Positions 25,642-33,346 of a DNA stretch of 64,000 nt are shown one piece after another. Below the pieces are notes generated by a model. The model was not told the DNA's origin, searched no databases, and was given only the letters and a program-made list of their open reading frames with translations. The stretch is taken from NCBI RefSeq assembly GCF_001420695.1, contig NZ_LJJB01000010.1, positions 536,140-600,139 on the forward strand, read 5' to 3'. Positions within the stretch are counted from its first letter, which is position 1. Each line of letters starts with the position of its first letter. The stretch comes from Brevibacillus choshinensis (lineage in GTDB: Bacteria > Bacillota > Bacilli > Brevibacillales > Brevibacillaceae). Both the position numbers and the translations under genes were made by a program.

Positions 25642-25754
25642 CATTCCGGAGCGCATGACGAAGTGCCTCAGCGTCTGCTTCTGGCATCACTTCGGTATAA
25701 CTTTCCGCTTAAACGCGGTCGCTCATCCATGTGCAAGCCTCGATAGAGGTTTTC

Positions 25755-26408
25755 TTACTGGGGGGTTTTCTTATCGAGATAGTTATAGATCGTGAACTTG
25801 GATACATCCAGCAAATCAGCGACGTGCTGCACTGCTCCTTTGATTAAAAAGAGACCCATTTCATCCAGCTGGTGGATAAATTGAATCTTGTCCTCTTTTT
25901 GCATCAGGGCGATCGGCTTAGCCGTCCGTTTCAGACAGTCGTCAATCATCTGCTCCATCAGATCCCCGACGGTAGGAGCAAAGCTTTCTTCCGCTTTTTC
26001 TTCGTCACGCTTGTCCTGAATCGCTATCATCGAGCCTATTACGGCCTGAGCCATTGAGAGATGAGTCATGTCCAGGTTAATGCACAAGCTGCCAATGACC
26101 TCACCTTGCTCATCCTTAATGTAGATCGAGCTGGATTTGATCTGCTTTCCTCTGATCGTGTCATTGCGGTAGTTGAGATCGAAAGCCTGCTCACTGACCT
26201 TTGCGCTGCGCAAAGACTGTAGAGCCAGATTCGTGACCGGCGAACCGATCTGTCTCCCACTGACATGCCCATTGTGAATGGCAATAATCGACGAGGAAAT
26301 GTCGTCAGTCAAATCATGCAGAACGACTTCGCAATGCTCGCCAAACGTCCGCGCCAATCCTTCTACTACCGGAATGTAGCTCGCTAAAATTGGATGTGTC
26401 TTTTTCAT
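25755..26408 (-). CDS. YheO-type PAS/helix-turn-helix regulator
   Basis: 217 residues. The N-terminal half is a YheO-like PAS domain (EHCEVVLHDLTDDISSSIIA, NGHVSGRQIGSPVTNLALQ, RGKQIKSSSIYIKDEQGEVIGSLCIN). The C-terminal half ends in a small helix-turn-helix (GAVQHVADLLDVSKFTIYNYLDK). The family includes DauR, which controls D-arginine use. It is 40 bp after RidA in the same direction and probably controls RidA and the dipeptidase/CocE genes. The start at 26408 is favoured by GAGG seven bases upstream; one at 26426 is possible. Confidence 0.88.
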   Translation of the reverse strand: MKKTHPILASYIPVVEGLARTFGEHCEVVLHDLTDDISSSIIAIHNGHVSGRQIGSPVTNLALQSLRSAKVSEQAFDLNYRNDTIRGKQIKSSSIYIKDEQGEVIGSLCINLDMTHLSMAQAVIGSMIAIQDKRDEEKAEESFAPTVGDLMEQMIDDCLKRTAKPIALMQKEDKIQFIHQLDEMGLFLIKGAVQHVADLLDVSKFTIYNYLDKKTPQ

Positions 26409-26448
26409 AGATGCCTCGCTTTTCATTTCATAGAATCGCCCTGACAGA

Positions 26449-26916
26449 TTAGGCAGGGCTCACTTCTACAATCATTTCGATTTCGATTGGGTTGTTAAAT
26501 GGCAAGACAGACGTACCCGCCGCTGCACGTGCGTGCTTGCCTGCTTCCCCAAAAATCTCGATCAGAAAGTCAGACGCTCCGTTGATGACCCGGGGCTGTT
26601 CATAAAAATCAGGGGCGCTGCTGACGAGCGCGAACAGCTTGACGATCCGTGTGATTCGGTCCAGATCGCCAATCTCGCTTTTCAAAATAGCTAGCAGATT
26701 GAGTACGGTGACCTTTGCCGCCTCGTAGCCTTGTTCGATCGTCACGTCAGCTCCCAGTCTGCCCAGATACATCGGACTTCCGTTTACGTAGCAACCACCT
26801 CCGGATGTATAAATGACGTTGCCTGTCTGTACACAGGACACGTAATTGGCCATTGTCGGAGGGACTGGCGGCAATTCGTAGCCTAGCTCTTTTAAACGCT
26901 GTTCCACTCTAGACAT
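26449..26916 (-). CDS. RidA-family enamine/imine deaminase (first copy)
   Basis: 155 residues of the longer RidA/YjgF branch: RLKELGYELPPVPP at the start, IYTSGGGCYVNG, DVTIEQGYEAAKVTVLNLLA, IVKLFALVSSAPDFYEQPRV and the C-terminal HARAAAGTSVLPFNNPIEIEM with the Arg that binds the substrate carboxylate. These enzymes hydrolyse reactive 2-aminoacrylate-type intermediates. First gene before the YheO-like regulator; promoter at 26955-26983. A paralogue at 60968-61426 is paired with a dehydratase. Confidence 0.88.
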   Translation of the reverse strand: MSRVEQRLKELGYELPPVPPTMANYVSCVQTGNVIYTSGGGCYVNGSPMYLGRLGADVTIEQGYEAAKVTVLNLLAILKSEIGDLDRITRIVKLFALVSSAPDFYEQPRVINGASDFLIEIFGEAGKHARAAAGTSVLPFNNPIEIEMIVEVSPA

Positions 26917-26943
26917 TGAAGTTCACCTCGTCGTTTTCTTTGT

Positions 26944-27016
26944 GTTCTTTAACCATACTATTCCGAAGATTCTACTTCAACAATTTTTTGTATAACATAA
27001 AATTTATTTAAAGAAC
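26944..27016 (-). promoter_or_regulatory. RidA promoter framed by an inverted repeat
   Basis: Minus strand TTGTTG (26983-26978), 17-bp spacer, TAGTAT (26960-26955). GTTCTTTAA (26944-26952) and TTAAAGAAC (27008-27016) are perfect inverted copies on either side, centres 64 bp apart (about six turns). They may be bound by the YheO-like regulator and looped. Confidence 0.5.
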
Positions 27017-27064
27017 AAAAAAGCTGTGAGAGAGTACTGTCGTTGCCGTACTCTCTCACAGCTT
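27017..27064 (-). terminator. strong terminator of the histidine kinase gene
   Basis: A perfect 17-bp stem (27021-27037 / 27048-27064) followed on the minus strand by TTTTTTG. The kinase stop codon (27056-27058) lies inside the stem. Confidence 0.92.
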
Positions 27065-28228
27065 GGTCCGAAAGTGTATGTCAATCTGCGTCCCTTCACC
27101 AACGGTCGATTGAACAAAAATTTGTCCGCCCATTTCCTCAACTAGTTGCTTACAGACGGATAATCCCATTCCTGTTCCCTTTTCTTTCGTCGTATAAAAC
27201 GGTTCAAACAAATGCTTGATTCGTTTTTCCGGGATGCCACAGCCGTTGTCCTCGACACGAACCAGAACATGATTACCTGCTGGCCCCATTTGCAGGCTGA
27301 CTCGGACCTCACCATTGGAATCGACCGCATCTACCGCGTTTTTGATGAGATTCAAGCCGATCTGTTCCACGTAGGAGGGGATGGCCCAGACTTGATACTC
27401 CTCGCTGTCGTAATGAAAGGACAGCTGTACATCCTTTTCTACCACATAGTGTCTGGCCAGTTCATGCACGCGTTCGAGCAACGATCGCAGCTCTACCCGC
27501 TTGTTTTGCATCTCTACGCTCTCATTCTTGCGTGCCAGAATCAAAAAGCTCGTCACGAGCTGTTCCAGCGTCTGGACCTCATGCTGGCAAATTTGGATGT
27601 ACTGGCTGAACTGCTCAGCATCCATCCTTGTACTCTCCTTTTCTTGGTGGACACTCGTCTGCATGAGCTGGAGAAATCCATTGATGGCGGTCAGCGGATT
27701 GTGAATCTCATGCGCCATTCCTGCTGCCATCTGCCCAATGATGCCAATTTTTTGTTGATGCAAGTGACTGATTTGTTGATCTTTGTACGTCAGATATCCA
27801 CGCATCGTATGGTGGTAGCGCAGATTGAGAATTTCGTGCAGTCTTGAGAGCAGCTCCTCCTTTTGCTCCGCATCTGCAAGCGTCTCCCTGACAGCTTGGA
27901 ACACATGCAGTCGTAAATGATAGAGCACTTCAAGCAACACTTCCTTGGGAATCTCTGCTTGTGCCCATCTTTCTCCCCATTTGAACGCCTCAATGGCCAA
28001 TGCCTCTTGAAAGGCGGCGTATTCATGCTTCTCGGAGAATAGCTGTTGGAAGGTTTCTAGTAAGAGGCCATGAATTCCGATTCGTTGTTGCTGCTGATAC
28101 CGTCGATAATAACGTGAAATCGGATCCCCTATGGAAATCATCGTTTCCATGTGCTGGTCTACAATATCGTCTAGTGCAGCCAGCAATTTCGCCAAACTAT
28201 TCGATGCTGCAGCTCCTCGTTTACTCAT
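27056..28228 (-). CDS. cytoplasmic sporulation-type sensor histidine kinase (orphan)
   Basis: 390 residues, no membrane helix. Residues 1-150 form a helical globin-coupled-like or novel sensor region; the kinase core begins with the H-box GMAHEIHNPLTAINGFLQLM (phospho-His near 174). N-box LIKNAVDAV, G1 VEDNGCGIP, F-box FEPFYTTKEKGTGMGLSV and G2 GQIFVQSTVGEGT follow. The H-box form HEIHNPLTAINGFLQL is typical of KinA-E kinases of the Spo0F phosphorelay. No response regulator is adjacent, which agrees with that role. Monocistronic with a strong terminator that includes its stop codon. Confidence 0.9.
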   Translation of the reverse strand: MSKRGAAASNSLAKLLAALDDIVDQHMETMISIGDPISRYYRRYQQQQRIGIHGLLLETFQQLFSEKHEYAAFQEALAIEAFKWGERWAQAEIPKEVLLEVLYHLRLHVFQAVRETLADAEQKEELLSRLHEILNLRYHHTMRGYLTYKDQQISHLHQQKIGIIGQMAAGMAHEIHNPLTAINGFLQLMQTSVHQEKESTRMDAEQFSQYIQICQHEVQTLEQLVTSFLILARKNESVEMQNKRVELRSLLERVHELARHYVVEKDVQLSFHYDSEEYQVWAIPSYVEQIGLNLIKNAVDAVDSNGEVRVSLQMGPAGNHVLVRVEDNGCGIPEKRIKHLFEPFYTTKEKGTGMGLSVCKQLVEEMGGQIFVQSTVGEGTQIDIHFRTKL

Positions 28229-28280
28229 CGTAATCTCCCAACTATGTCATGGCTACTGACCTACTCATCTATTAGAAAAC

Positions 28281-28351
28281 TTGGCTACGCCAAGCTTCTG
28301 GCGGAGCCATAGTTGCACTTATACTGGATAGGAATCTTATAAATTCCTATC
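28281..28351. other. two extra hairpins between the kinase and the serine hydrolase
   Basis: GGCTACGCCA / TGGCGGAGCC (28281-28306) and GATAGGAAT / ATTCCTATC (28327-28351). Neither has a T-tract; they lie upstream of the kinase start and downstream of the next terminator, so they could belong to the kinase leader. Confidence 0.45.
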
Positions 28352-28355
28352 TGTG

Positions 28356-28392
28356 AAATAAAAGAACAATTCGCTAGAAAAACGAATTGTCC
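28356..28392 (-). terminator. intrinsic terminator of the serine hydrolase pair
   Basis: Minus strand GGACAATTCG / CGAATTGTTC stem followed by TTTTATTT. Confidence 0.85.
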
Positions 28393-28421
28393 TCTCTTCC
28401 TTTTTTGGAGTAGATTGGAAA

Positions 28422-29846
28422 TTACTGCATTACTTGCATTTTGACTTTCTGCAACTGCCGCAAAGCGTAGCTCATCCTCTCGACCTCTCCTGAAGCAGCA
28501 CGGGAAAAGTCAATCCAGACAATCGAGTTGCTCAGTTTGAACACAAAGCTGTCTTTCTCAACAGGGATCAGCGGGTAGGAGAGACCATCTACCTCCAGTT
28601 GCAACTGACCCTCCTTTTGGAAGATCGTCGCGTTCAGCCATTCCTCCGACTCGTAGCGTCCAATGTAGTCGCCTTGCTCTGCTTCCGTCAGCTCGATTCT
28701 CTCAATCGGATAAAGAGGAGCAGTGGCTTCCCGGGAAGCAATCGAGTTTAGTAGTCCCATCACGAGCTCTCTCACCGATACGCCGTCGAGGTTGGTTAAT
28801 ACCACCCCTGTCAGCCCCGTTTCGGGTAGAGCAAATACATGAGAGCTGATCCCTTTTAACGATCCGCCATGCTCTATCATGAGGCCATCGGGAAAGGCTG
28901 GAGCTACCATCAGACCGTAGCCGTAGGAACGGTAACCGTCACATCTGGCGTACGTTCCCTTCATTTGCTGAATACTTTCAGGCGATAAGATTGTGGCTCG
29001 GTGTGTTTCTTGTCCCCCAGCGTACACGTCGAGATACTTCAGCAGATCACGCACCGTCGATTTGAGAAATCCGGCTGCGCGCATAGCGGGTGCATCGTGC
29101 CACAAGGGAGCAGCTATCACCTGGTTGACTCCGTCGATCTTTTTATTCGTGTACAAAACAGTCACATCATCCTGTTCATCCAGATCCTGCACATCAAAGA
29201 CGGTACGGGACATTCCCAGTGGCTGCAAAATATGCTCGGTAACGTACTTCTCGTAGGGTTGTCCGCTCACCCGCTCGATGATCGCGCCTAACAATCCGTA
29301 CGCATCGTTGTTGTAGCTAAAGACCTCGCCTGGCTCTCCCAACGGCTGTCCATCAAAACCGGAGATGGCAGCCAGCACTTCTGCGTACGTATCGAGATAG
29401 GGCAGCTTCTGCAATTCAAGCTCTGACTCCGTGCCGTGGATGGCAGGATCCTGCTCCATACTGCGCTTCATCGCTCCATCCAAAAATGGCAATGGAGGCA
29501 TGCCTGGAGTGTGCGTCATGAAGTGATGGATCGTCATCTTCTGTCTCCATTCCTCCCCACCCATCGTAAGCTCAGGTAGGTACTTCACGACCGGATCATG
29601 AACAGACAGCTTGCCTGCCTCTTGCAGCTGCATAATCGCCACACAGGTAAACGATTTGGTCACAGAAGCGATGCCAAAAACGGTATCCATGGAGAGGGGA
29701 AGAGCCTGTTCTCTGTCCCGATGCCCAAAAGTCCGTTGATACAGCCATTCCCCATTGCGCATCACGCCTATAGCGGCACCGGGGACTTTGGCATTCCCTA
29801 GCAGTGTTTCTGCAAACGCCTCAAATGCTGGTATCCACTGGCTCAT
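28422..29846 (-). CDS. class C beta-lactamase-fold serine hydrolase (peptidase S12-like)
   Basis: 474 residues. The SxxK motif is in GIASVTKSFTCVA (near 60), the YxN motif in VFSYNNDAYGLLG (near 175) and the third motif in IEHGGSLKGISSH (near 305). A C-terminal lipocalin-like beta domain (about 380-470) is present, as in D-aminopeptidases, esterases and PbpE-like proteins. No signal peptide, so it acts inside the cell and is not a resistance beta-lactamase. Its ATG overlaps the stop of the next upstream hydrolase (ATGA). The HGG form of the KTG motif is found in S12 peptidases and esterases. Confidence 0.88.
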   Translation of the reverse strand: MSQWIPAFEAFAETLLGNAKVPGAAIGVMRNGEWLYQRTFGHRDREQALPLSMDTVFGIASVTKSFTCVAIMQLQEAGKLSVHDPVVKYLPELTMGGEEWRQKMTIHHFMTHTPGMPPLPFLDGAMKRSMEQDPAIHGTESELELQKLPYLDTYAEVLAAISGFDGQPLGEPGEVFSYNNDAYGLLGAIIERVSGQPYEKYVTEHILQPLGMSRTVFDVQDLDEQDDVTVLYTNKKIDGVNQVIAAPLWHDAPAMRAAGFLKSTVRDLLKYLDVYAGGQETHRATILSPESIQQMKGTYARCDGYRSYGYGLMVAPAFPDGLMIEHGGSLKGISSHVFALPETGLTGVVLTNLDGVSVRELVMGLLNSIASREATAPLYPIERIELTEAEQGDYIGRYESEEWLNATIFQKEGQLQLEVDGLSYPLIPVEKDSFVFKLSNSIVWIDFSRAASGEVERMSYALRQLQKVKMQVMQ

Positions 29847-30742
29847 TTCTCTTTGCTCCCCATCGCTTCGTCATAGATCGCTTTGGCGACGCGTGCAATC
29901 GTCAGCTCTGCTGCCTGCTTGTCTTTGATGCCACGAGACAGCACCGTGATCGCGATCGCCCCTTTGTTCTCTGGCAAATAAATGATACCCGCATCGTTGA
30001 CCACTTCGTTTACCGTCCCTGTCTTGTGCGCCACTTTGGTCCCTGGGGGCAACAAGTACGGCAAACGGCTGTTGTAGTGCTGACGGCGCATAATGTCGAG
30101 CATGATGTCGCAGGAAGCTGGCGTGAGTATCTCCTTTTTGGCGATCATGACCAGCAGACGATTCAGATCTGCTGGAGTCGCTACGTTGTTATCCAATGTC
30201 GGCATGGAGACATCTAGCAAAATTTCGTAATCCTCTGTCTCTTCACGACGTTCGTACTCTGCAAAACCGGCTGGGGATGGCTCTAGGTCTTCCATACCGA
30301 CACAATGATTGAGCAGCTGCCAGCACGTGTGACGCAAGTGAATTTCCTCCAGGCCGAGCTCACGCATATGTGTATTCACATTTTTCAGCCCAACCAGATT
30401 GAGAATGAGGTCTGTCGCATAGTTATCGCTGACGATTGTCATTAACGTCGCCAGATCCTTGACCGTCAAAGCCGCACCTGCATCCAGCTCTTGCAAAATA
30501 CCGGAACCTGGAACACGCTCGTTCCATTTAAGCGGCACGCGCTGATCGAGCCTGATTTTTCCTTCTTCGACATCGCGCATGAGTGTGACCAGAATCGGAA
30601 TCTTGAATGCACTCGCGAGCTGGAACAGCTGGTCATCGAGGTTTCCTGCCGTCTCACCTGTCTCCAAATGAGTAACTGCTACCCCAAACACCCCTGGTGC
30701 ATCAATCAATGTTTCCTGGATCACTTGCTCCCATGTACCCAT
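29843..30742 (-). CDS. class A beta-lactamase-fold serine hydrolase without signal peptide
   Basis: 299 residues. The SxxK motif is ASAFKIP (near 46), SDN is VSDNYATD (near 105) and KTG is HKTGTVNEV (near 238), with ATPADLNRLL before it. The usual omega-loop ExxLN of class A beta-lactamases is not evident. No signal peptide is found. It probably acts on a peptide or ester inside the cell. The start at 30742 is chosen because GGAGGG lies six bases upstream; the ATG at 30748 touches that site. Coupled by ATGA to the class C-like gene. Confidence 0.85.
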   Translation of the reverse strand: MGTWEQVIQETLIDAPGVFGVAVTHLETGETAGNLDDQLFQLASAFKIPILVTLMRDVEEGKIRLDQRVPLKWNERVPGSGILQELDAGAALTVKDLATLMTIVSDNYATDLILNLVGLKNVNTHMRELGLEEIHLRHTCWQLLNHCVGMEDLEPSPAGFAEYERREETEDYEILLDVSMPTLDNNVATPADLNRLLVMIAKKEILTPASCDIMLDIMRRQHYNSRLPYLLPPGTKVAHKTGTVNEVVNDAGIIYLPENKGAIAITVLSRGIKDKQAAELTIARVAKAIYDEAMGSKEK

Positions 30743-30776
30743 TATCATCCCTCCATCATCATGGTGAAACTCTTAT

Positions 30777-30806
30777 GAAAAGGCCAACACTTGGTAAGTG
30801 TCGGCC
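30777..30806 (-). terminator. terminator of the OppA gene
   Basis: Minus strand GGCCGACACTT / AAGTGTTGGCC stem followed by TTTTCAT, 14 bp after the OppA stop. Confidence 0.85.
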
Positions 30807-30820
30807 AATCCTTCCTCACG

Positions 30821-32449
30821 CTATGGCTCCAGGTAGCCCCATTTGAAATCGATGTAGCCCAATGGGTCCACTGTGATGCCTTTCAGCTTGTCGCTTTGCA
30901 CCCAGGAGTTGACACTGCTGTAAATACCGGTGACTGGCATTTCATCCATCAAAATGCTCTCTGCTTCTACCAAGAACTGATTGCGCTTGCCCTCATCCGG
31001 CTCAGCGTACGCTTTTTGCACCAGATCCACGTACTTTTCATTGTGCCAGAGCGTAGAGTTGTTGGAGCTGTTCTTTTCCATCAGCAATTCGAGGAAGTTG
31101 ACAGAATCGTTGTAGTCGCCAGTCCAGCCAGATCGAGAAATCATGTATTTTCCATGCTCCTGATCGTCAAACATGACTTTCAATTCCTTGTTGGTCAGCT
31201 TCACATCGACGCCCAGCACTTTCTTCCACTGAGCTTGCAGTGCCTCAGCAATCTTTTTATTCAAGTCCGATGTATTGTACAGATACGTAATTTCAGGCAG
31301 CTGGGTAATTCCCAATTCTTTCATTCCTTCTGCCAATAATTGTTTCGCCGTTTCGGTGTCATTATCCTTGAAGTAGCCATCCGATTTTAGCGAAGCCGAC
31401 AGTGGGACAAATCCCATCAGCGGAGTCTGGCCAGCTTGACCGATGTTATCCGCAATGTCCTTACGATTGATCGCGTAGGAAAACGCCTTGCGGATCTTTG
31501 CGTTTGTAAACGGTGGTTTTTCCGTCTGGAACAGGAGGTAGTAGTTGGTCGCACGTGCCATCGCTTCCAGCTTGCCTTCGTCCTTCAACGGTCCGATGGC
31601 GTCTGCAGGCAAAGCGCTGATCGGACCGCCTGCCCAATCCAGATCGCCGTTGTTGAACATTTCGAGCTCGGTATTGGTATCCTCGATCATGGAGAAGTCG
31701 ATCTTGTCCAGCTTGACGACATCCTTCTCCCAGTACTGGTCGTTCTTCACCAGCTCGATCTTGTTTTTATGCTCCCAGTTGGCGAGCTTGAAAGGACCAT
31801 TGGTGACAATCGTTTCTGGCTTTTTCGCCCAGTCGCCATTTCCTTCGACTACCTTTTGATTGACTGGATAGTAGAAGGTCGCCAAAGTCAGGAAGTACGG
31901 AGTCGGATTCTCCAGCGTGACCTCCAGCGTCTTGTCATCTACTACCTTGATGCCCACGTCTTGTGCTGCTGCTTTCCCTTGGAAAAAGGCTCGTGCATTT
32001 TTGATTGGATAGTATTTATAAGCAGAGCCACTGGCAGTCTTTGGATCGAGCACACGCATCCAGGCAAAAGCAAAATCGTTTGCCGTTACAGGATCGCCAT
32101 TACTCCACTTCGTGTCACGCAACGTAAAGGTGTACACCCTTTTGTCATCCGATACTTTGATATCAGATGCGACGGAGTTTACCGGCTTGCCATCCTTGTC
32201 CAAACGCACCAAGGAATCGTACAGCGAACGAATGAAGGCACCGGAGATCACGTCGTTGGACATGCCTGAATCCAGAGTTTCGGGTTCAGCCGCATTGATA
32301 CGCAAAACTTGCGGTGCAGCCTGGGGTTGTTCCGTTTGTGGAGAGCCAGATTGGGATGATTGGGACGGGCTGGCGGTGTTGTTGCTACAGCCTGCAAACA
32401 GTCCTGTCAGCAGAACGAGCACACTCATGATGGCAACAGATCGTTTCAT
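30821..32449 (-). CDS. oligopeptide-binding lipoprotein (OppA/DppE family)
   Basis: 542 residues. A lipoprotein signal ends at TGLFAGC, followed by a Ser/Gln-rich linker. The SBP family 5 body has LRINAAEPETLDSGMSNDV, YTFTLRDTKWSNGDPVTANDF (SBP_bac_5 signature), NGPFKLANWEHKNKIELVKN and RKAFSYAINRKDIADNIG. It binds peptides outside the membrane for an Opp-type importer. No permease or ATPase genes flank it, so it must share a transporter encoded elsewhere. AGGAGGG precedes the ATG at 32449. A CodY-like box lies 39 bp upstream, which would repress it when amino acids are plentiful. Confidence 0.92.
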   Translation of the reverse strand: MKRSVAIMSVLVLLTGLFAGCSNNTASPSQSSQSGSPQTEQPQAAPQVLRINAAEPETLDSGMSNDVISGAFIRSLYDSLVRLDKDGKPVNSVASDIKVSDDKRVYTFTLRDTKWSNGDPVTANDFAFAWMRVLDPKTASGSAYKYYPIKNARAFFQGKAAAQDVGIKVVDDKTLEVTLENPTPYFLTLATFYYPVNQKVVEGNGDWAKKPETIVTNGPFKLANWEHKNKIELVKNDQYWEKDVVKLDKIDFSMIEDTNTELEMFNNGDLDWAGGPISALPADAIGPLKDEGKLEAMARATNYYLLFQTEKPPFTNAKIRKAFSYAINRKDIADNIGQAGQTPLMGFVPLSASLKSDGYFKDNDTETAKQLLAEGMKELGITQLPEITYLYNTSDLNKKIAEALQAQWKKVLGVDVKLTNKELKVMFDDQEHGKYMISRSGWTGDYNDSVNFLELLMEKNSSNNSTLWHNEKYVDLVQKAYAEPDEGKRNQFLVEAESILMDEMPVTGIYSSVNSWVQSDKLKGITVDPLGYIDFKWGYLEP

Positions 32450-32487
32450 GATTTCCCTCCTAGAATCTTTCAATAGCTGATGGTTAA

Positions 32488-32502
32488 AATATTCTGCAAA
32501 TT
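32488..32502. promoter_or_regulatory. CodY-like box upstream of OppA
   Basis: AATATTCTGCAAATT matches the CodY consensus AATTTTCWGAAAATT at 13 of 15 positions. A second partial match (TCTGAAATTT) follows at 32511-32520. CodY commonly controls peptide importers in Firmicutes. Confidence 0.6.
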
Positions 32503-32541
32503 GCGTGCCATCTGAAATTTGCGGTTATTTCACACCCGCAC

Positions 32542-32557
32542 TATTCATTGATGAATA
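32542..32557. repeat. palindrome upstream of OppA
   Basis: TATTCATTGATGAATA has two perfect 7-bp arms around TG. It may be an operator. Confidence 0.4.
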
Positions 32558-32610
32558 CTTTTTCGCCGATCCCTGCTTCCTATCATTTTATTCGTGTTCA
32601 TTCGACACCA

Positions 32611-32662
32611 AAGAGAGGTATTCGCGAGTGAATATTAATATTCACCAACGAATACCTCTCTT
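32611..32662. terminator. nested palindrome, probable terminator behind DUF2325
   Basis: A 14-bp perfect outer stem (AAGAGAGGTATTCG / CGAATACCTCTCTT) encloses a 16-bp palindrome TGAATATTAATATTCA (32629-32644). T-tracts are short on the minus strand and longer on the plus strand. It stands 26 bp after the DUF2325 stop, so a terminator is likely, yet it could also serve as operator for OppA. Confidence 0.55.
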
Positions 32663-32688
32663 TTTATGTTCCCGCATCTCTTCTCACA

Positions 32689-32970
32689 CTAGCTGATGAC
32701 TGGCTCATACAAATCAACTGCATCACAGGAGCGTCTGCAAAAGACGATCGGCACTTGTCTTTGCTTGGCAAGCTTCTTGATATTTTTGCAGAGATTGTGA
32801 TTGACAAAATTGATAAATACAAGAATCAGCTCCGTGTCTGACGGGATCATTGCTTTGACATCCGATTTTTTTCTACCTGATACGTGATAGACGTGACGAA
32901 ATCCTTTCTCCTGAAGCTTGTTCTCGATTGCCCCCACCCGATCTCCACCAATTACCAGAACGCCTGCCAT
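32689..32970 (-). CDS. DUF2325 small protein
   Basis: 93 residues with a Rossmann-like start VLVIGGDRVGAIENKLQEKG and a Cys-containing end (PIVFCRRSCDAVDLYEP). This is the DUF2325 family, short Firmicute proteins of unknown role with conserved Cys. It lies 34 bp after the YezD-like gene in the same unit. No partner enzyme is adjacent. Confidence 0.8.
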   Translation of the reverse strand: MAGVLVIGGDRVGAIENKLQEKGFRHVYHVSGRKKSDVKAMIPSDTELILVFINFVNHNLCKNIKKLAKQRQVPIVFCRRSCDAVDLYEPVIS

Positions 32971-33004
32971 TTTGATCCTCCTCTCTTTTCATTGCCTCGT
33001 CTTA

Positions 33005-33199
33005 TTATTTGCTAGCACGAACCGAAACGTTTTTGTTCTCCAATTTCTCTGCAGGGAGTCGATACTTCTCCGTTCGCTCAATCTGAACCACCTGCGAATC
33101 GTGAACCACGATGTGAATGGAGCCGTACTCCAAGTCTTCCAGCGCCTTCACAATCCGCTCCTTTAGCTGATCATCCAACGCTTCCCGTTTTTTTGACAT
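33005..33199 (-). CDS. YezD-family (DUF2292) small protein
   Basis: 64 residues; the core GSIHIVVHDSQVVQIERTEKYR is the typical YezD/DUF2292 pattern. Such proteins occur in many Bacilli, often near sulfur metabolism genes, with no proven role. GAGGAGGGAA precedes the ATG. It is first in a two-gene unit with DUF2325, driven by a consensus promoter at 33273-33301. Confidence 0.82.
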   Translation of the reverse strand: MSKKREALDDQLKERIVKALEDLEYGSIHIVVHDSQVVQIERTEKYRLPAEKLENKNVSVRASK

Positions 33200-33272
33200 C
33201 TGGTTCCCTCCTCACTTTTGAAACGTTATAATTTATATTATTCCTACCGATTTACTATGTTTTATGTTCTAA

Positions 33273-33301
33273 ATAATACCTCCACAAACCCATTTTGTCA
33301 A
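33273..33301 (-). promoter_or_regulatory. consensus promoter of the YezD/DUF2325 unit
   Basis: Minus strand TTGACA (33301-33296), 17-bp spacer, TATTAT (33278-33273). The leader is about 65 nt long. Confidence 0.8.
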
Positions 33302-33346
33302 CGAATTCCATCAGGTTTATGGAGGGAAATACCCTTACGAACGGTT

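Noticed and set aside
28422-30742. Antibiotic-resistance beta-lactamases
   Set aside because: No signal peptides, an HGG motif in one and no clear ExxLN in the other; location beside peptide metabolism.
31436-32269. 277-codon open frame on the plus strand
   Set aside because: Antisense to OppA, no motif or start site.
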